Of a stretch of 22,759 bases of DNA, positions 1 to 10,752 are shown in pieces (position 1 is the first letter of the stretch; every line of letters starts with the position of its first letter). Below the pieces are notes generated by a model, which did not search any database, had not been told where the DNA came from, and worked only from the letters and a program-made list of their open reading frames with translations. Made by a program: the position numbers and the translations under genes. The stretch is from Phialocephala subalpina (Eukaryota > Ascomycota > Leotiomycetes > Helotiales > Mollisiaceae): contig FJOG01000065.1 of assembly GCA_900073065.1 (NCBI GenBank), positions 117,274 to 140,032 of the forward strand, written 5' to 3'.

Positions 1-506
1 AAATATTATACTAATATATTTTAAAATAAATTCAATAAATAAAAAAATAAATAATCTTTTTTTATAATATTTTATTATTAATTTTTTCGAAATTTAAATA
101 TTTCAAATGAATTAAAAATTTTAAATATATAATTTTATTATATTATTTTAAGAATACGAAATAAATATTTTCGTGAAATTTTAATATTTTATTTAGAATA
201 ATAATAAAATCGAAATAATATTAAAAGTTTATAATAATATATATAAATATAAAGAAAATTTATTAATATATAAAAAAGGAATTTATAAGATTTTTAAAAA
301 TTAAATTATAATTTAAAAAATAAAAAAAATAAAAAAAATTTATTTTAATTATAATATAAAAAAAAAACGAAATAATAAAAATAATTATAAAAATTAAAAC
401 TTAATAATAAAAAAATTAAAAGAAAAAAAAATTATATTTTTTTAATTAAAATTAAAATTTTAATAAATTATTTAATTTTAATTTAAGAAATAATAATAAT
501 AATAAT
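1..506. repeat. AT-rich RIP-degraded tract
   Basis: This stretch is almost entirely A and T, with no open reading frame of note. Of the few cytosines left, about half sit in CpG (as TCG or ACG). CpA and its complement TpG are almost absent while TpA is very common, which is the product of C-to-T mutation on both strands. This is what RIP leaves of old repeats in Pezizomycotina. It ends in a short AAT microsatellite, followed at once by GC-rich sequence. No original element can be recognised. Confidence 0.8.
489..506. repeat. (AAT)6 microsatellite at composition boundary
   Basis: Six perfect AAT units lie exactly at the junction between the AT-rich tract and the GC-rich sequence that starts at 507. 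Confidence 0.85.
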
Positions 507-1930
507 CTGGACCGTGGTATCGGCCCCCCCCGGGTTTAGCGGCCTCCGTATTAGGCATGGCGCGCGCACGAGCCCGCCGCCGCTTTCGACGTTTATAAAG
601 ACCACGCCCCTCCCTCCTCATTAACTATCGTCCTCTTCCATCTTTTCCCAACACTCCCGCTCGCTTACATCGTTTCGTCTCGTCATGCGCCATCCTCCCC
701 TTACCCTACTACTGCAACTGAAAACCTTGGGCAACATTGGCAGTTTGAAGCCCGAAATCCTCGATCTTCCACTCTATCCTCGATACTCATAAGCGTCTGC
801 GACGGCGGCCAACCCTCTGAACCACGTCGTATTAGCCGAGATACGAGCATGAGTTGAACTCATGCGACCTCTCTGCTCGTCGTCGCACCATCACGACCCT
901 CACGGCAATGCCCCTCGGTGATTGTAAGAGTGCATGCTCTGCCTTGGCTATGCCTCTGCGTTACGACGAGGCCAATCAGGAAAATACCGCACGACGACGT
1001 GGCTAGCTTCTGCCTAGCTGCGCCGTAAACAGATTGCGCGCCGGCGACGTTTTCGTGAGCTCCTTCGACCCTAGCTGAGGAGGTGCATGGCCTTTGCGTG
1101 CCCGGACTCAAGGCTGCAACCAGAAGGGCCGATATCTGCGTAGGTGGCAATAAGAGATTGGATCGTTGGAGTTTCAGCTCAGCATCCTGCAGTTCGAAAT
1201 TCGACGCCCCCTTTTTTCCGAACATCGTCACACGACCACGCACGTCCACGCAGCTGCCGCGGTATACCTCCTTTCGAGGTTGCAGATGGGGAGATGAGGA
1301 AATCCATTCCAAGTTCGAAAATGAGCAGGGCAGAGGGGCAGGAATTGCAGATCCCCAGTACGATCTCTCGATTGGTGGCGAAGCTGTCGGACAGGCGGGG
1401 AAGAGCAGGCAGGGCCTGAGCCTCCTAACCTCGGAATCTGCAACATCCAGCCATTGCACGCTTGGCAGAATGAGTTGGGACGCCTTGGGGCCAACATGAG
1501 GATCATTTTCGCACGCTGGTGCCGAGGTATGCGTCAGCCGATGGTCTCCTGTTCAGGAAGGTCGCCTGGGCTCAGCTCAGCTCTGCATGGAATGGCGGGT
1601 CGAATCTCTTACAGCGTCGAACACTGCCTCGCGGGCGGATTTCTCCATGCAAATTTCACGCGCTGTGCCGTTTCTCTTGGCGTTTTGGGATGGATGAGGA
1701 CTGGGTTGGCAACGATAGCATGGCAGTTGTGAGCGGCAATGGGCGCAGAGGGCGAGCCGGATGGACGGGCCCATCTTCGTCCAGCGTTGCCTGGGGGCCG
1801 ACCATATTAACCTTCTATTCCTCCCATCTCAAGTCATGAAATCAGCATTTTGCAGAACCCAACTTCTTCTGTCCACTTCAATTCTCTCGCAATAGCTACT
1901 GTCGATTTGAGTTATATCCAATTTTAGTAG
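507..1930. other. Gene-poor stretch, no supported CDS
   Basis: Base composition is normal (around half G+C). Open frames exist on both strands (for example 860-1459 minus and 1083-1499 plus), but they overlap each other, resemble no family I recognise, and show no credible introns or start contexts. A TATAAA at 594-599 followed by a pyrimidine-rich stretch looks like a core promoter. It could have served the SANT-like pseudogene that begins near 1930, with this region as its leader. I see no RNA gene. Confidence 0.4.
594..599 (+). promoter_or_regulatory. Possible TATA box
   Basis: TATAAA lies in a GC-rich setting about 85 bp inside the normal-composition region. A C/T-rich run starting around 605 would suit a fungal transcription start. 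The only downstream coding relic on this strand is the SANT-like pseudogene, so the box may be a leftover of that element. Assignment is weak. Confidence 0.3.
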
Positions 1931-3933
1931 CCCCCTTTGAATCCATTATCCTCCAAGCGGCGTATTACTTCACCACACAAACGCAAGAATAACAAATCTA
2001 ACTCGACAACCAGCTCACGTAACCAGCCAGTGTCATTGGACGACAAAGCAGACGAAATACTCAGGCGCGACAACCAGCCTAATTCTGCAGCCGCACCGGC
2101 TCAGCACTAAGGCCGTGACTTTGCAATTCAGTAGGAAGGTAGTGCAGTTAGAGCTTAAGGTACGAAGAGAGGAGATTCTAGAGATGAACCTAATTAATCT
2201 GATGTGGGTATCGCAGGCCGTGATAACAACTGCGACAACGAAGCAGACGGCGACTTACCATCGTCAGCCAACGAGCTCCTAGCTCAGAATTCGCCTAGGG
2301 TGATCTCGACGGTATACCAGAACTCTGAAGATACCTTGCAGCATCTCGAGATGCCTACTCTCGACAAAAATGGAAGCCGTCCCGATCGAAAACAGTCGAG
2401 ACTGGATAATGGTGCAAGCTACAGCTAAAGCACTCGAAGTATGCGCGCCGACTCTCCATCACCACGCATAGATAGCAAAGCAGTCTCCTAACCATACACA
2501 GACAGACCAGTGATTCTCGAAGATGACGAGTCAAATACTCTTGACCCCGGCCCTGACCTTGGGGCCGCTACTGTCTCCGTCCCGATCGACGCTAGCGCTA
2601 ATGCCGCCTTCGACTTGAGCAAGCCAATTTATGCCCCTAGTCATAAAGAATAGTGGGACGTCGAAGACGGCTGCTTCGTTGACGCGGACCTGCATCCGCT
2701 TCCTCGCTCGAGCAAAATGCCTTGGCATTTACGCCCGCCTAAGACCAGCTTCACTCTCGCTACTACTCCACTAGGGGGACGTTACAAGACCAAAGCAACT
2801 CACATATCGATAATGGGACTAGACGAAGTGCACTAGAGGAGGTAGCGCCCCAAAAGGACGGTGGAGGGAGTAGTGAGGGAAGCGTTTCTGCCCTTGAAAA
2901 GGACATAGAACTAGCCTTCGGAGAGTAAGAGGAGTTGTTAGCTACCTCTCTTAGCTCTCCACACCCTCGTCGCTCTACTGAGCCATCGCGCTCTCAGATT
3001 GATCAGGATTATGGCTAAGGCAGATTAGAGGAGTTCGAATACAGTTCACGGTTTTTTAATTAGGAGGACAAGGAAAGCCCGCTCGAGCAACAAGAACAGG
3101 AGGAGGGAGCAATAGATGAGATGAGGTAGGAGGTAGTGGAAGAGGAGAAGGAGGACGACGACGACAATGGGGAGCGCGAGTAACGGGGAGGGAAGCGGCA
3201 GCACCACGACGAGGAGACCAGTAGCGGTATCCACCATTCCGAGGGTAACGAACGCAGTCATAACACAGGCGACGAGGACGACGAGGAACTACGACCTGCA
3301 AAACGGCGGAAGCTGCCCTCGGTATTAATCGACGTGGCTCTTACGCCTCCTCTTAAGCACAGCCCAACACCCCACCTCAGGCGGCCTCGCAGCCTTACGC
3401 CGTCCTCAACCACGCAACCTGAGATGGGCGATGCGCAGTCCCAGGCCGATCACGGGCACCCACCAACTCTCGCAGGTGATGGCCAGCACTAGCACTATCC
3501 TCCACGAGCCTCTCGAAGCCCCTCGGCTGCAGTAAAGTCGGCACTACTTGCGGAGTATCAAAAATGGCCATTCCAAAGTTTCCTCAAACGCACTCGAATC
3601 GGGAGTAAGACCACGTATTGCCTCGAGTTCCAATTGTCACACATCCCGGAGCATCTCTACCTCCCCGTCCTTTTCGAAGCGTTGGGCATGCGTTCTAATA
3701 AAGAGACGTCCGCAGATGCTATAACACCTCACGACGCTAGCGCACATTTCAAGATGCATTCCGCGGCGGTGCGGCCTCGGATAAAGCGTATTCGATGGAC
3801 ACTTGAAGAGGATGCGACGATACTCAAGATGAGGGAGGTGGATGGCTGCTCGTGGGAAGAGATCCATGCTGCCCTCCCGCACCGGACTCCAGGGGCAATC
3901 CAAGTGCAGTACTCCACGAAACTCAAAAAGTAG
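1931..3933 (+). pseudogene. SANT/Myb-like multicopy family protein, RIP-inactivated copy 1
   Basis: A long coding relic is read in frame 2 from about 1931 to 2700, then in frame 1 to the stop at 3931-3933, so there is one frame change (an indel or a small intron) near 2700-2745. About fourteen in-frame stops interrupt it, and all are TAA or TAG, none TGA, as expected if CAA and CAG codons were hit by C-to-T mutation. The protein is low-complexity, with a nuclear-type basic cluster (AKRRKLP), a conserved block (AEYQKWPFQSFLKRTRIG), and a C-terminal SANT/Myb-like domain with the pattern W-T-x-E-E-D-A-T-I-L-K, then CSWEEIHAALPHRTPGAIQ and STKLKK. Only the last 99 codons (3634-3930) are still open. 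The middle part matches copy 2 near 17590-18070. I take it as a repetitive, possibly transposon-associated, family rather than a single-copy gene; its function is unknown. Confidence 0.75.
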
Positions 3934-4511
3934 TCATGGTAGGGTGATGCGCCAATCTCCTAGCAACTTCTTTCGACTAGTTAACACCTTAAGCACCGTC
4001 TCTACTCTACACCCGAATGGACCAAGAGCCTCAGCAGGCAACAGACTCGATAGGGAATGGAATCCGCCTTGTCATCGTGGGGAAAGGTTTGGTGCTGTGC
4101 ACGCGCTAGGGTTGGGGAGGGGCGAACAGACGGTCTCACGAGGATTACAGAGTTGAGAGTGGATTTCAATTATTTCTGGGCTGGATCACGATGGAGTTTC
4201 GCTGAGTAGTTCTCTCGACAAGTGTATGAGGACATCAATATTACACCTATTTTGTTATCCTGATCACTTATCGTATACAATCCGTGACATCGCTGAATCA
4301 ACTCCAAGCTCCTCCACCCCCCAAGCTCCTTCATCACCGAAATATCCCCGCCACTCTCACAACGCAAACCAAAGGTGGCGTGCGTCTCTCCCTGCCATTC
4401 CTATCTTCAAACAGCGAATCCGACCGTAGTCGCAGAGGAGCGCGAGGCTTACAGATCCGCCTAGATCGCAGCTTCACGATGGACTTGGCAATCGTGGATA
4501 AAGTGTAGTGA
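3934..4511. other. Non-coding stretch after pseudogene copy 1
   Basis: Short overlapping open frames occur (for example 4226-4429 and 4284-4508 plus), but none shows family resemblance or splice structure. The sequence directly after 3933 is probably the old 3' untranslated region of the SANT-like element. Nothing else is recognised. Confidence 0.4.
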
Positions 4512-4599
4512 TAATCGTTCGGTTAGCACCCCTCACCCAATCAGCACGCTAATTGGATTACTAATGTAAATCGGGTGAGTCGTGCTAGCTGAACGATTA
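4512..4599. mobile_element. 88-bp MITE-like inverted repeat with TA ends
   Basis: The left arm (4512-4538, beginning TAATCGTTCGGTTAGCAC) and the right arm (4573-4599, ending GCTAGCTGAACGATTA) are inverted repeats that match at 23 of 27 positions by hand alignment. Both ends are TA, the target duplicated by Tc1/mariner-type transposons. The 34-nt core holds a second, smaller inverted motif, CCAAT (4537-4541) and ATTGG (4552-4556), whose intervening mismatches are transitions. There is no coding capacity, so it would be a non-autonomous element. A structured regulatory palindrome is the alternative. Confidence 0.6.
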
Positions 4600-5242
4600 A
4601 GTGTTTTGGCTTGCGTGAGGTTTGGAAAACGAAGGCCGAGTTTGGGAGAAAGCTTGTCGCGTCCTCGGCAAAAGCGGTTATCTTAGCGATTTGATTTGTT
4701 CGCGTTCAATTTGGAACATGATTTGGTGGGGTTGTGTAGGGATTATGGAGTGTTATCAATTGGTTCGCTGTCGAACAACGAACCCAATCAACTAACCGAA
4801 GCTGCTTCTGCCGGTTTCGAGGCAGCTATGATTCGCTGGCCACAGATGCAACCCCGCTCGACTAAGTGCGGCACTCGTCCAATGAAAAGTAATACGGAGC
4901 TCTAGTTCCGCCGATAGATCTGAGATGCCTGAGGCTTTAATTCACGTGATGAGGAACCGGCACGGATTAACTATAAACGTGGGTGCTGGCCTTCGGCCTG
5001 CAGGAAGCGCTCGATTTACTCGGAGCTACAGGTCTGGGCTATACAACTCTAGGCCATCAGGTACACGCGAGCTAGGGATACAACTTGACCTTAAGATAAG
5101 CACCTATTATAGGATATTTACCCACTTATCGAACGAATAAGCCGGAGGAAACACTCCGTTCTAGTGGAGAGAAAACGTATATTATAAACCAATACGTGAT
5201 AACGTACGATATTAGACAGTCCACGACTGAATCGTGTGTCGC
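4600..5242. other. Non-coding stretch, possibly old repeat sequence
   Basis: No gene is supported. Open frames at 4696-4905 and 4925-5140 plus have no recognisable content. The part from about 4940 to 5210 has a repeat-like look: a CACGTG at its start, a small GGCC-TTC-GGCC hairpin near 4988-4998, a CACT/AGTG hairpin near 5150-5166, and a TATAAACC box near 5182. It could be a degenerate solo LTR, but I find no clear TG...CA ends or target duplication. Confidence 0.3.
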
Positions 5243-5668
5243 TCAATATTCTCGAGACGCGTCCCTCTGAACCTTCCGTGCAATCTTGAGCGCCTCCCTC
5301 TGGGCAAGTACTAGGGCGTCCTCATCTGCCCTCTGGCAGCGTCGTTCCACCAGTAAGCCATCAGCAATACGAATCTTTTCCCTTTGAAGCGTAATGGCCA
5401 CAGCCAAATCCTCACTAGTAAGATCACATGTCATGGCAGATTGATTTGTCACATTAGGATTAAATCGCTCTTGCTTTTGAGGCGGAGTACCCGGGAGAGA
5501 GGGCATTGGCAGACGCAAGACAACCGAAGAACAATATAGCTCAGATGAGGCCGAATAAAGACGCCCGGGCCTTATCAAATATTGAGCCGGAAAGCGCTCT
5601 CTGTGTTGGATTGTGATGTTTGGAGGCCTTGGAAATAGGACGAATTGAGTGCTCGGTAATTGAAAGTC
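5243..5668 (-). pseudogene. Orphan coding remnant, helix-rich C-terminus
   Basis: An open frame of about 142 codons runs from an upstream in-frame TAA (5669-5671) to the stop at 5243. It has no ATG near its 5' end, so it is the 3' part of something longer or a broken gene. The second half is rich in Glu, Arg, Lys, Ala and Leu, with SEDLAVAITLQREKIRIADG followed by a run of charged residues. This is probably one or two long helices or a coiled coil. The first half is proline-rich and looks unstructured. I do not recognise the family; a transposon-encoded protein or a cell-specific accessory gene are both possible. The upstream TAA could itself be a mutated CAA. Confidence 0.35.
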
Positions 5669-5671
5669 TTA

Positions 5672-6111
5672 AACTGATGATACGAAATCATCGTTCGATC
5701 AAGGCTCCTTATTAACCTCTTCAAAATACAGGAATAAGAGACAAAATACAAGATTCCTCAAATCGCATATAAAATTCCTCAGTTGATGTTTAAGTCAGAA
5801 AAGCAATTATACAAGGAGTATCGCTGTAACGAATGTGACTTGAGGCATAACTATCACTATCGCAAACCACTTACCACCGAGATAAGAGGCACGAGATATT
5901 ATATAAGCTCAAACACCGGTTTCTGGAGCCGGACTAACTTATACCCGTTTCCCATAAAATTGAGCTAAGTGGGTCTTTTCGAAATCAATCTCTTAATAAC
6001 AAGTTATTAAATCGATCGCACGTGTGGATATCAAGTCTGCTATTATTTAAGTGAATTGTCGAAGCCATAAGTTCTTTCAGCTTTGAAGTCGGTCCCCTCC
6101 TGTTTTACGCA
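5672..6111. other. Spacer, only a very small ORF
   Basis: A short open frame with its first ATG at 5786 ends at 5968 on the plus strand (about 60 residues). It contains a CNEC cysteine pair but nothing recognisable, and the surrounding sequence is fairly AT-rich. I do not call it as a gene. Confidence 0.3.
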
Positions 6112-6690
6112 ATGGAGAGTAAAGCCTTGGAGCTGATATCCTCCTCTGACAACATTTCTCGTAAGTCCTCCCTAAGCCACCTTCAAATTTGGTCGTCGGT
6201 GCACACTAGCGGTCTAGAAAATGACAAGGCCTTTTCCGGGTATCAGTGGACTTATTTCTCTTCTCTACAAGAAGGTCCGCTTCGCTCACGGGCCGAGCTG
6301 TTTTTAGCGTCCGTGAGCTGGCCTGTACTCCTAGATTACGCAGCCAAGAAGCGGAATGGAATCAACTGCATGCTACTTCCGGATATTGGCCTTGGCTACA
6401 ACCACATGTTCGAATTGTCGAATTTGCAGGTCAAACCCGATGGGTGGCGCGACTCCGAATGCCTCCTCTAGCAAATCTGGTTCCGATGAAGACGCTCTGA
6501 AGACCATAATGAATTGTGAATTCAACGCAATTTCTCTTGTACGACGAAAGACCAGAATACCTGTCCCCGAAATCCACGCATTTGAGGTGAAAAGTGGTTG
6601 CAGCATGAAAGCACCATTCATGTTAATGGACTGTTTGGAGGGTAATGTAGGAATGGATTTGGGAATGAAGATACCGCCTGAGTATAATTC
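6112..6690 (+). pseudogene. Aminoglycoside phosphotransferase (APH)-like kinase, frameshifted and truncated
   Basis: Three consecutive frames join into one fungal APH-type kinase N-lobe. Frame 1 from the ATG at 6112 reaches LLPDIGLGYNHM. Frame 3 continues with VRIVEFAGQTRWVARLRMPP. Frame 2 continues with SGSDEDALKTIMNCEFNAIS and then TRIPVPEIHAFE and APFMLMDCLEGNVGMDLG. Each change of frame fits one lost base, near 6407 and near 6475. In this family the GYN motif is a glycine-rich loop, WVAR holds a candidate ATP-binding position, the later Glu segment is the helix-C equivalent, and IPVP with FMLMDCLEG is the hinge. After about 6690 the similarity stops, and the catalytic-loop HGD motif and the Mg-binding aspartate are not seen, so the C-lobe is missing. 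Two sequencing errors could mimic the frameshifts, but not the missing C-lobe. Confidence 0.7.
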
Positions 6691-7404
6691 CGATGACTTC
6701 TTCCAGCCGGAGTTAGCAACGCCTCCAACGAGCAACAGTGATTGTGACATTCGAGCAATCATCCCAAATCATCAGCATTGGCTTCTGTTCCACTACTTTC
6801 TACACTTTTTCGATTGCCCGGCCCTCTTGTCGGTGTTTCAGGACGCAATTCTTCCTCTGGTAACTCCGTGCTCTGCCACCTCCCTACCCCTAGTGGCTGA
6901 TAAGATAGCAGGTTAGTGCTGGGGAAGGTGATCGTTACGAGTCCGCAGAGTGTTTTCCAAGGGCATTAGTCCCTGCCTACGGCGATTGTTCTCATCTTGT
7001 CTTATTCCTTCAATTCTCAGATCCCCAATTTCAACGCGACACAAGGACAGTGCAATGCGTTACGAATCAAATCTATGTTGCAATAAGAAGCTCTACTAAA
7101 ATCTATCCTGCTAGGATAACTCACAAGGTTGCTCCAATTGAGCCACAGCAATATCCCCTTGAGCTTTCCCTGCTGAAGAGGTGCCTGGTCTTGGGACTAC
7201 CTCGATTCTCAGCTAATTCCCCACCTCCCGTTATCTATTGATCTTGCTTAGAGACATTCTTCGGAAAGCCCTTCTCAGCCGATTGTTCAGTCGTCAATCT
7301 TTATCACTAATGTAGTGTCAAGAGCCAAGGGGATGCGGCTGGGTTTGACTACTTCCCGATAAAGTACGTCCTTCGTAAAATCTTACCTTTTCGTCAAACA
7401 AGAC
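6691..7404. other. Non-coding stretch
   Basis: The open frame entering from the kinase pseudogene continues to 6916 but its translation is no longer kinase-like. A 63-codon frame at 7050-7241 has no recognisable content. No RNA gene or repeat is seen. Confidence 0.4.
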
Positions 7405-7858
7405 TCACCACTTAATGGGGTCAGCAGGACACGCTGCCAGCATGTCCATGTTATTGTCAATCAGATCCCAGTAATGCGCATCCGAATCGGTCAGAGTTCG
7501 GAAGTTGAACCCCATCTGCTCGAGAAGACTCTGGTCTCGACACAAGAGGATATTATGCTCTGCCCATCGACCCTCATAGGAAAAATCACCCCACGCAAGT
7601 ATCTTCAGGTCTGGTAGACCATCTGTGCCGAACACCCATTGTGCAAATTTCAAAACATCTTGAGTCAAGCCCTCCTTACGAGATATGTTAGCAATTCCTG
7701 TTGTTCTATCTACTCCCTGTTTCTCTTGTCAGTGGCTTCCTTTTCCTCTCTGCTGGTGGTACAACACATAACCAACCGGAACGTCCCCAGAGATACGCGC
7801 TAGTAAGTCAAGAAGAGCAAGACCCGAACTCTCGGAGTAAATTTTAATACTTTTATAT
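7405..7858 (-). pseudogene. 3' remnant of an unrecognised gene (two exons)
   Basis: Two coding segments join across a plausible 60-nt intron (7717-7776; donor GTTGGT, branch CTGAC, acceptor ACAG). The upstream exon piece ends at 7777 with SGLALLDLLARISGDVP. The downstream exon (7716-7405) begins GVDRTTGIANISRKEG and ends in DNNMDMLAACPADPIKW and a stop. The final exon looks like real protein, with WVFGTDGLPDLKILAWGDFS and many aromatic and hydrophobic positions. Upstream of about 7858 the sequence turns AT-rich, with an in-frame TAA and no start codon, so the 5' part is missing or degraded. I do not recognise the family. It is the same strand as, and lies downstream of, the AAA ATPase gene, but the gap makes a shared transcript unlikely. 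Confidence 0.5.
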
Positions 7859-7984
7859 TATAATCATCTTTCAAAGTCAATCTCGAGTCTCGCCACTCCC
7901 GTGAGTGGGTTTGACTTGGAGTTTGTACAAATCATATGTGACCACAGCAAATGCTATGAATAATACATTAATATAATTCTAAAA

Positions 7985-10501
7985 TCAGTACTCTTGATAT
8001 TCCCTCGCAATCTCATCATCCGTGAGGCCGCCTTTTAAATCAACAGCGTACTTTTCAAACTCCTTCATCTCGGCAAGTACAGTGCACAGGTGCGCATATC
8101 CCATACGCTCATTCTTGAACATGGCTAACTGTCTTGCCGTCGATACCGCGTTGCGGATTTCGCGGCCATTGAGCTCCTCCTTCGCCAGTTGGCGGAGGTT
8201 CCTTTTGATTTCCGCGAAGTCGATGCCCAGGGATGTGGTTCGCGAGTGCGGGAGGGCTTTGATGTGCTCGATGAAGTTGGTCCATATTTGGAAGCGGTCG
8301 TCTTCTTGCAACTTCGGGTAGCGAAGTGAAAGCTGAATTCGCGATTTGAATGCCGCGTCGAAGGTGCCCACGCGGTTACTTGTGAGTATGAGGATTCCAT
8401 CGTAATATTCAAGGACGCGGAGGAAGACGGAAACAAGGGCGTTTCGACGGAAATCCTTGACTGAGCGTTGCATGAGGAAGACGTCGGCTTCGTCCAGCAG
8501 AACAACGCAGCCCCAGGTCTTTCCCAGCAATAACACAGTTTCGAGATACTTCTCCACATCTTCAGCGTTCGTTCCCACATCGCCACATGTGACTCTATAC
8601 AAGGGCTTTCGTGCAACCTCGGCGACACTCTCTGCAGTCAGAGTCTTCCCGGTCCCAGGACCACCATGAAGCAAGATGAACAAACCATTGCCTTTGCCGC
8701 TTATCAAGTCAGTACCTTCTTCTGCCGCGATTTGATTTGTGACGAGCGCCCTAATAAGTTCTTTCTTCTGCTCATCGGCAACAAGCATTTTGAACGCGTT
8801 TTCATTCCATTGCACTGACGACATTCGGCTCACATGTAGTGTGATCCAGTCTTTCTTTTGCATGTGGTAGCCAGGAATGGTTGACGGAAGGCAGAGAATG
8901 AAGTTGTCCCCCAGAGGAGGTGGATTGCCTGGCATCATTGCCTCTGGACCGAGATGATCTCTGTTGGGTGCTTTGCTTCCCGAAGGAGGATGCATTTCCT
9001 TGTAGGTGTTGATGTCAATCATATACCGAGTATCTGACTTTCAAACACGTTTAAATCAGCGAGAAAGTCCTCCTTGATTGATTTGGAACTTACAGGACTT
9101 TGGACTCGTGTAGCTGCATCCCTGTGATAGCAGACGTATTTCTGCCACCGACACTCCCAGAACATTCTTCCCCGGTCACGCAACGCATCGATCACCTTGT
9201 GATCTGCAAAGCGGATAGGGTATACATCAAGCTCCTGGATATCGAAGCTCTTGTCCCAGGGGAATCGGCAGTCAACTGACCATAGGTCTGTGTTTTGTTG
9301 AAAGAGTCCATCGAAGCTCCAGGAGCTGCCGTACACGTCCCACTGCGAACTGTACGCGTCTTTGGTCCTTGCTGCTGCTTTAGTAATGGTGCCAGTAGAA
9401 GCTCGTGTCAGCCACGATGTTGCAACAAATGCTCTATGGTACTGCGCATCGTCACCGTCAAGCTTTGACAGCTGAATCTCACCAGGGACCTTGAGCATGT
9501 TAGTTGAGAAATTTGATTGGAAGGTAATTTATGACGCTAGAGGGGAAACAAACATAGAGATAACTCATATATCCGGGCGTTATTTTACCGTCCGCCAAAA
9601 GCAGGTCGACAGCTTCATACTCCTTTCCTAGACTTGCATCAATGTAAGTCTGGAACGAGTCAAGGTGCTGCCGGTGATGTGGTTGAAGCGAGGGGATGGC
9701 ATCTGCAATCCTGTTCCTCGCACAATACCACCAAACAAAAGGTGCAGTGAACTCTGAAAATTGCTCGAACTTTGGATGTGATACATTTCCAAGTTCTTTA
9801 GACCACAATTCCTTCAAAGCGAGGCAGAGAGCTTCGGACACAATGCAGACTGATTCGTTGACGAGGAGGTCCGAGGGATCATCTCCAATCACAGCAGAAT
9901 GGCCCCCCTGCCGAACACCAAGATTATCTGTTCCGCAACATTCGTAGTCTTTGTAAACAATGAACGATACTGCTTTATGACGTTCAAGATAAAGCTCTAG
10001 GTGCTCAATCATGTCGCCGCCTCTTAAATGGATGTTTCTGGAACCGTTCTTGACGGTCCATGGCACATCAAGACACAATTCCTCTGTTGACTGCTCGTTG
10101 CATCGAATTCTGTGAATGATCTGATATTCATCCGTTGAGTCATAACTCCTTTCCATGTTTGCGGAACGCTCGGTAGCCCTTCTATCTGTCACGCTCTGGA
10201 GAGACGCCAGTACGATCTTATCCTCTGCGTGTGCGGGAACGCTCAAAAACTGGCAGAGCACTTCCCGCCAGTCAATCTGGTTGATCATAGGTGGCGGAAG
10301 CACAGGCAGCTCGGTCTCCAGATTGCGCATATCTGCTGTTCGTCAGGATACAATATCACGATGTGATTCAAAAATGAGAGAAAGGACGTTATTACCACCC
10401 CCCCGCGCACGTTTCGTGTCATTGCGCGACGGGTCTATTCTATGCTCCCACTCTTCAGCTAAATGCACGCGTTTCCGCGAAGGACCAAATGTCTTCTCCA
10501 T
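7985..10501 (-). CDS. AAA+ ATPase with DUF7025-type N-terminal region, 777 aa
   Basis: The model has four exons: 10501-10396, 10332-9554, 9489-9094 and 9037-7985. Introns are 63, 64 and 56 nt. The exons sum to 2,334 nt, an exact multiple of three. The start ATG (10501) gives MEKTFGPSRKRVH and splices in phase to the 276-codon exon. The N-terminal 430 residues resemble the poorly known domain (DUF7025 type) usual before fungal AAA modules, with the landmarks LLADGKITPGYMSYLYVPGE and RYMIDINTY. The ATPase has Walker A GGPGTGKT (about 552-559), Walker B VVLLDEAD (about 605-612), sensor-1 LILTSN (about 643-648) and an arginine-finger candidate in KSRIQ (about 660), followed by a helical lid. All key residues are present, so it should bind and hydrolyse ATP, probably as a ring, on an unknown protein substrate. 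Intron 2 needs an AAAG acceptor; the CAG 4 nt downstream would cause a stop. The gene is divergent from the gasdermin-like gene. Confidence 0.9.
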
Positions 10502-10752
10502 TGAATATAGATACGGAAATATGCTCGTAGCTGGTATTGCGTTTGAGTTTCGTCAACTTGTGACGAAAACAATGAGGTTGGCGCTGGTGGACGCAACCCC
10601 GTCCGAGTTCGCCACGTTGCGATGGTATGCGTGGTAGTTCCCACTCACCGTACAATACCTGCCACGTGTGTTCGTGAACCGCTCAAGTCGTGTTGCAGGG
10701 GCTAAAGTGCCTGAGGCACCCACACCACTGGTGGCAATCGGCCCTAAGAGCT
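10502..10752. other. Upstream region of the AAA gene with small hairpins
   Basis: This is the start of the roughly 660-bp divergent intergenic region. Two short hairpin motifs lie close together: GTGCC-TGA-GGCAC at 10707-10719 and CCAC-TG-GTGG shortly after, near 10724-10733. They directly precede the tandem array that starts at 10753. A plus-strand open frame (10155-10637) is only the shadow of the AAA gene. No gene is called. Confidence 0.4.

Noticed and set aside
860..1459. 199-codon open frame on the minus strand, with overlapping plus-strand frames at 1083-1499
   Set aside because: The translation has no recognisable domain and a shuffled look, several frames are open at once in GC-rich sequence, and there is no start or splice evidence.
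4940..5210. Solo LTR
   Set aside because: It has the look of a dispersed repeat, but no TG...CA ends, target duplication or second copy could be shown in the window.
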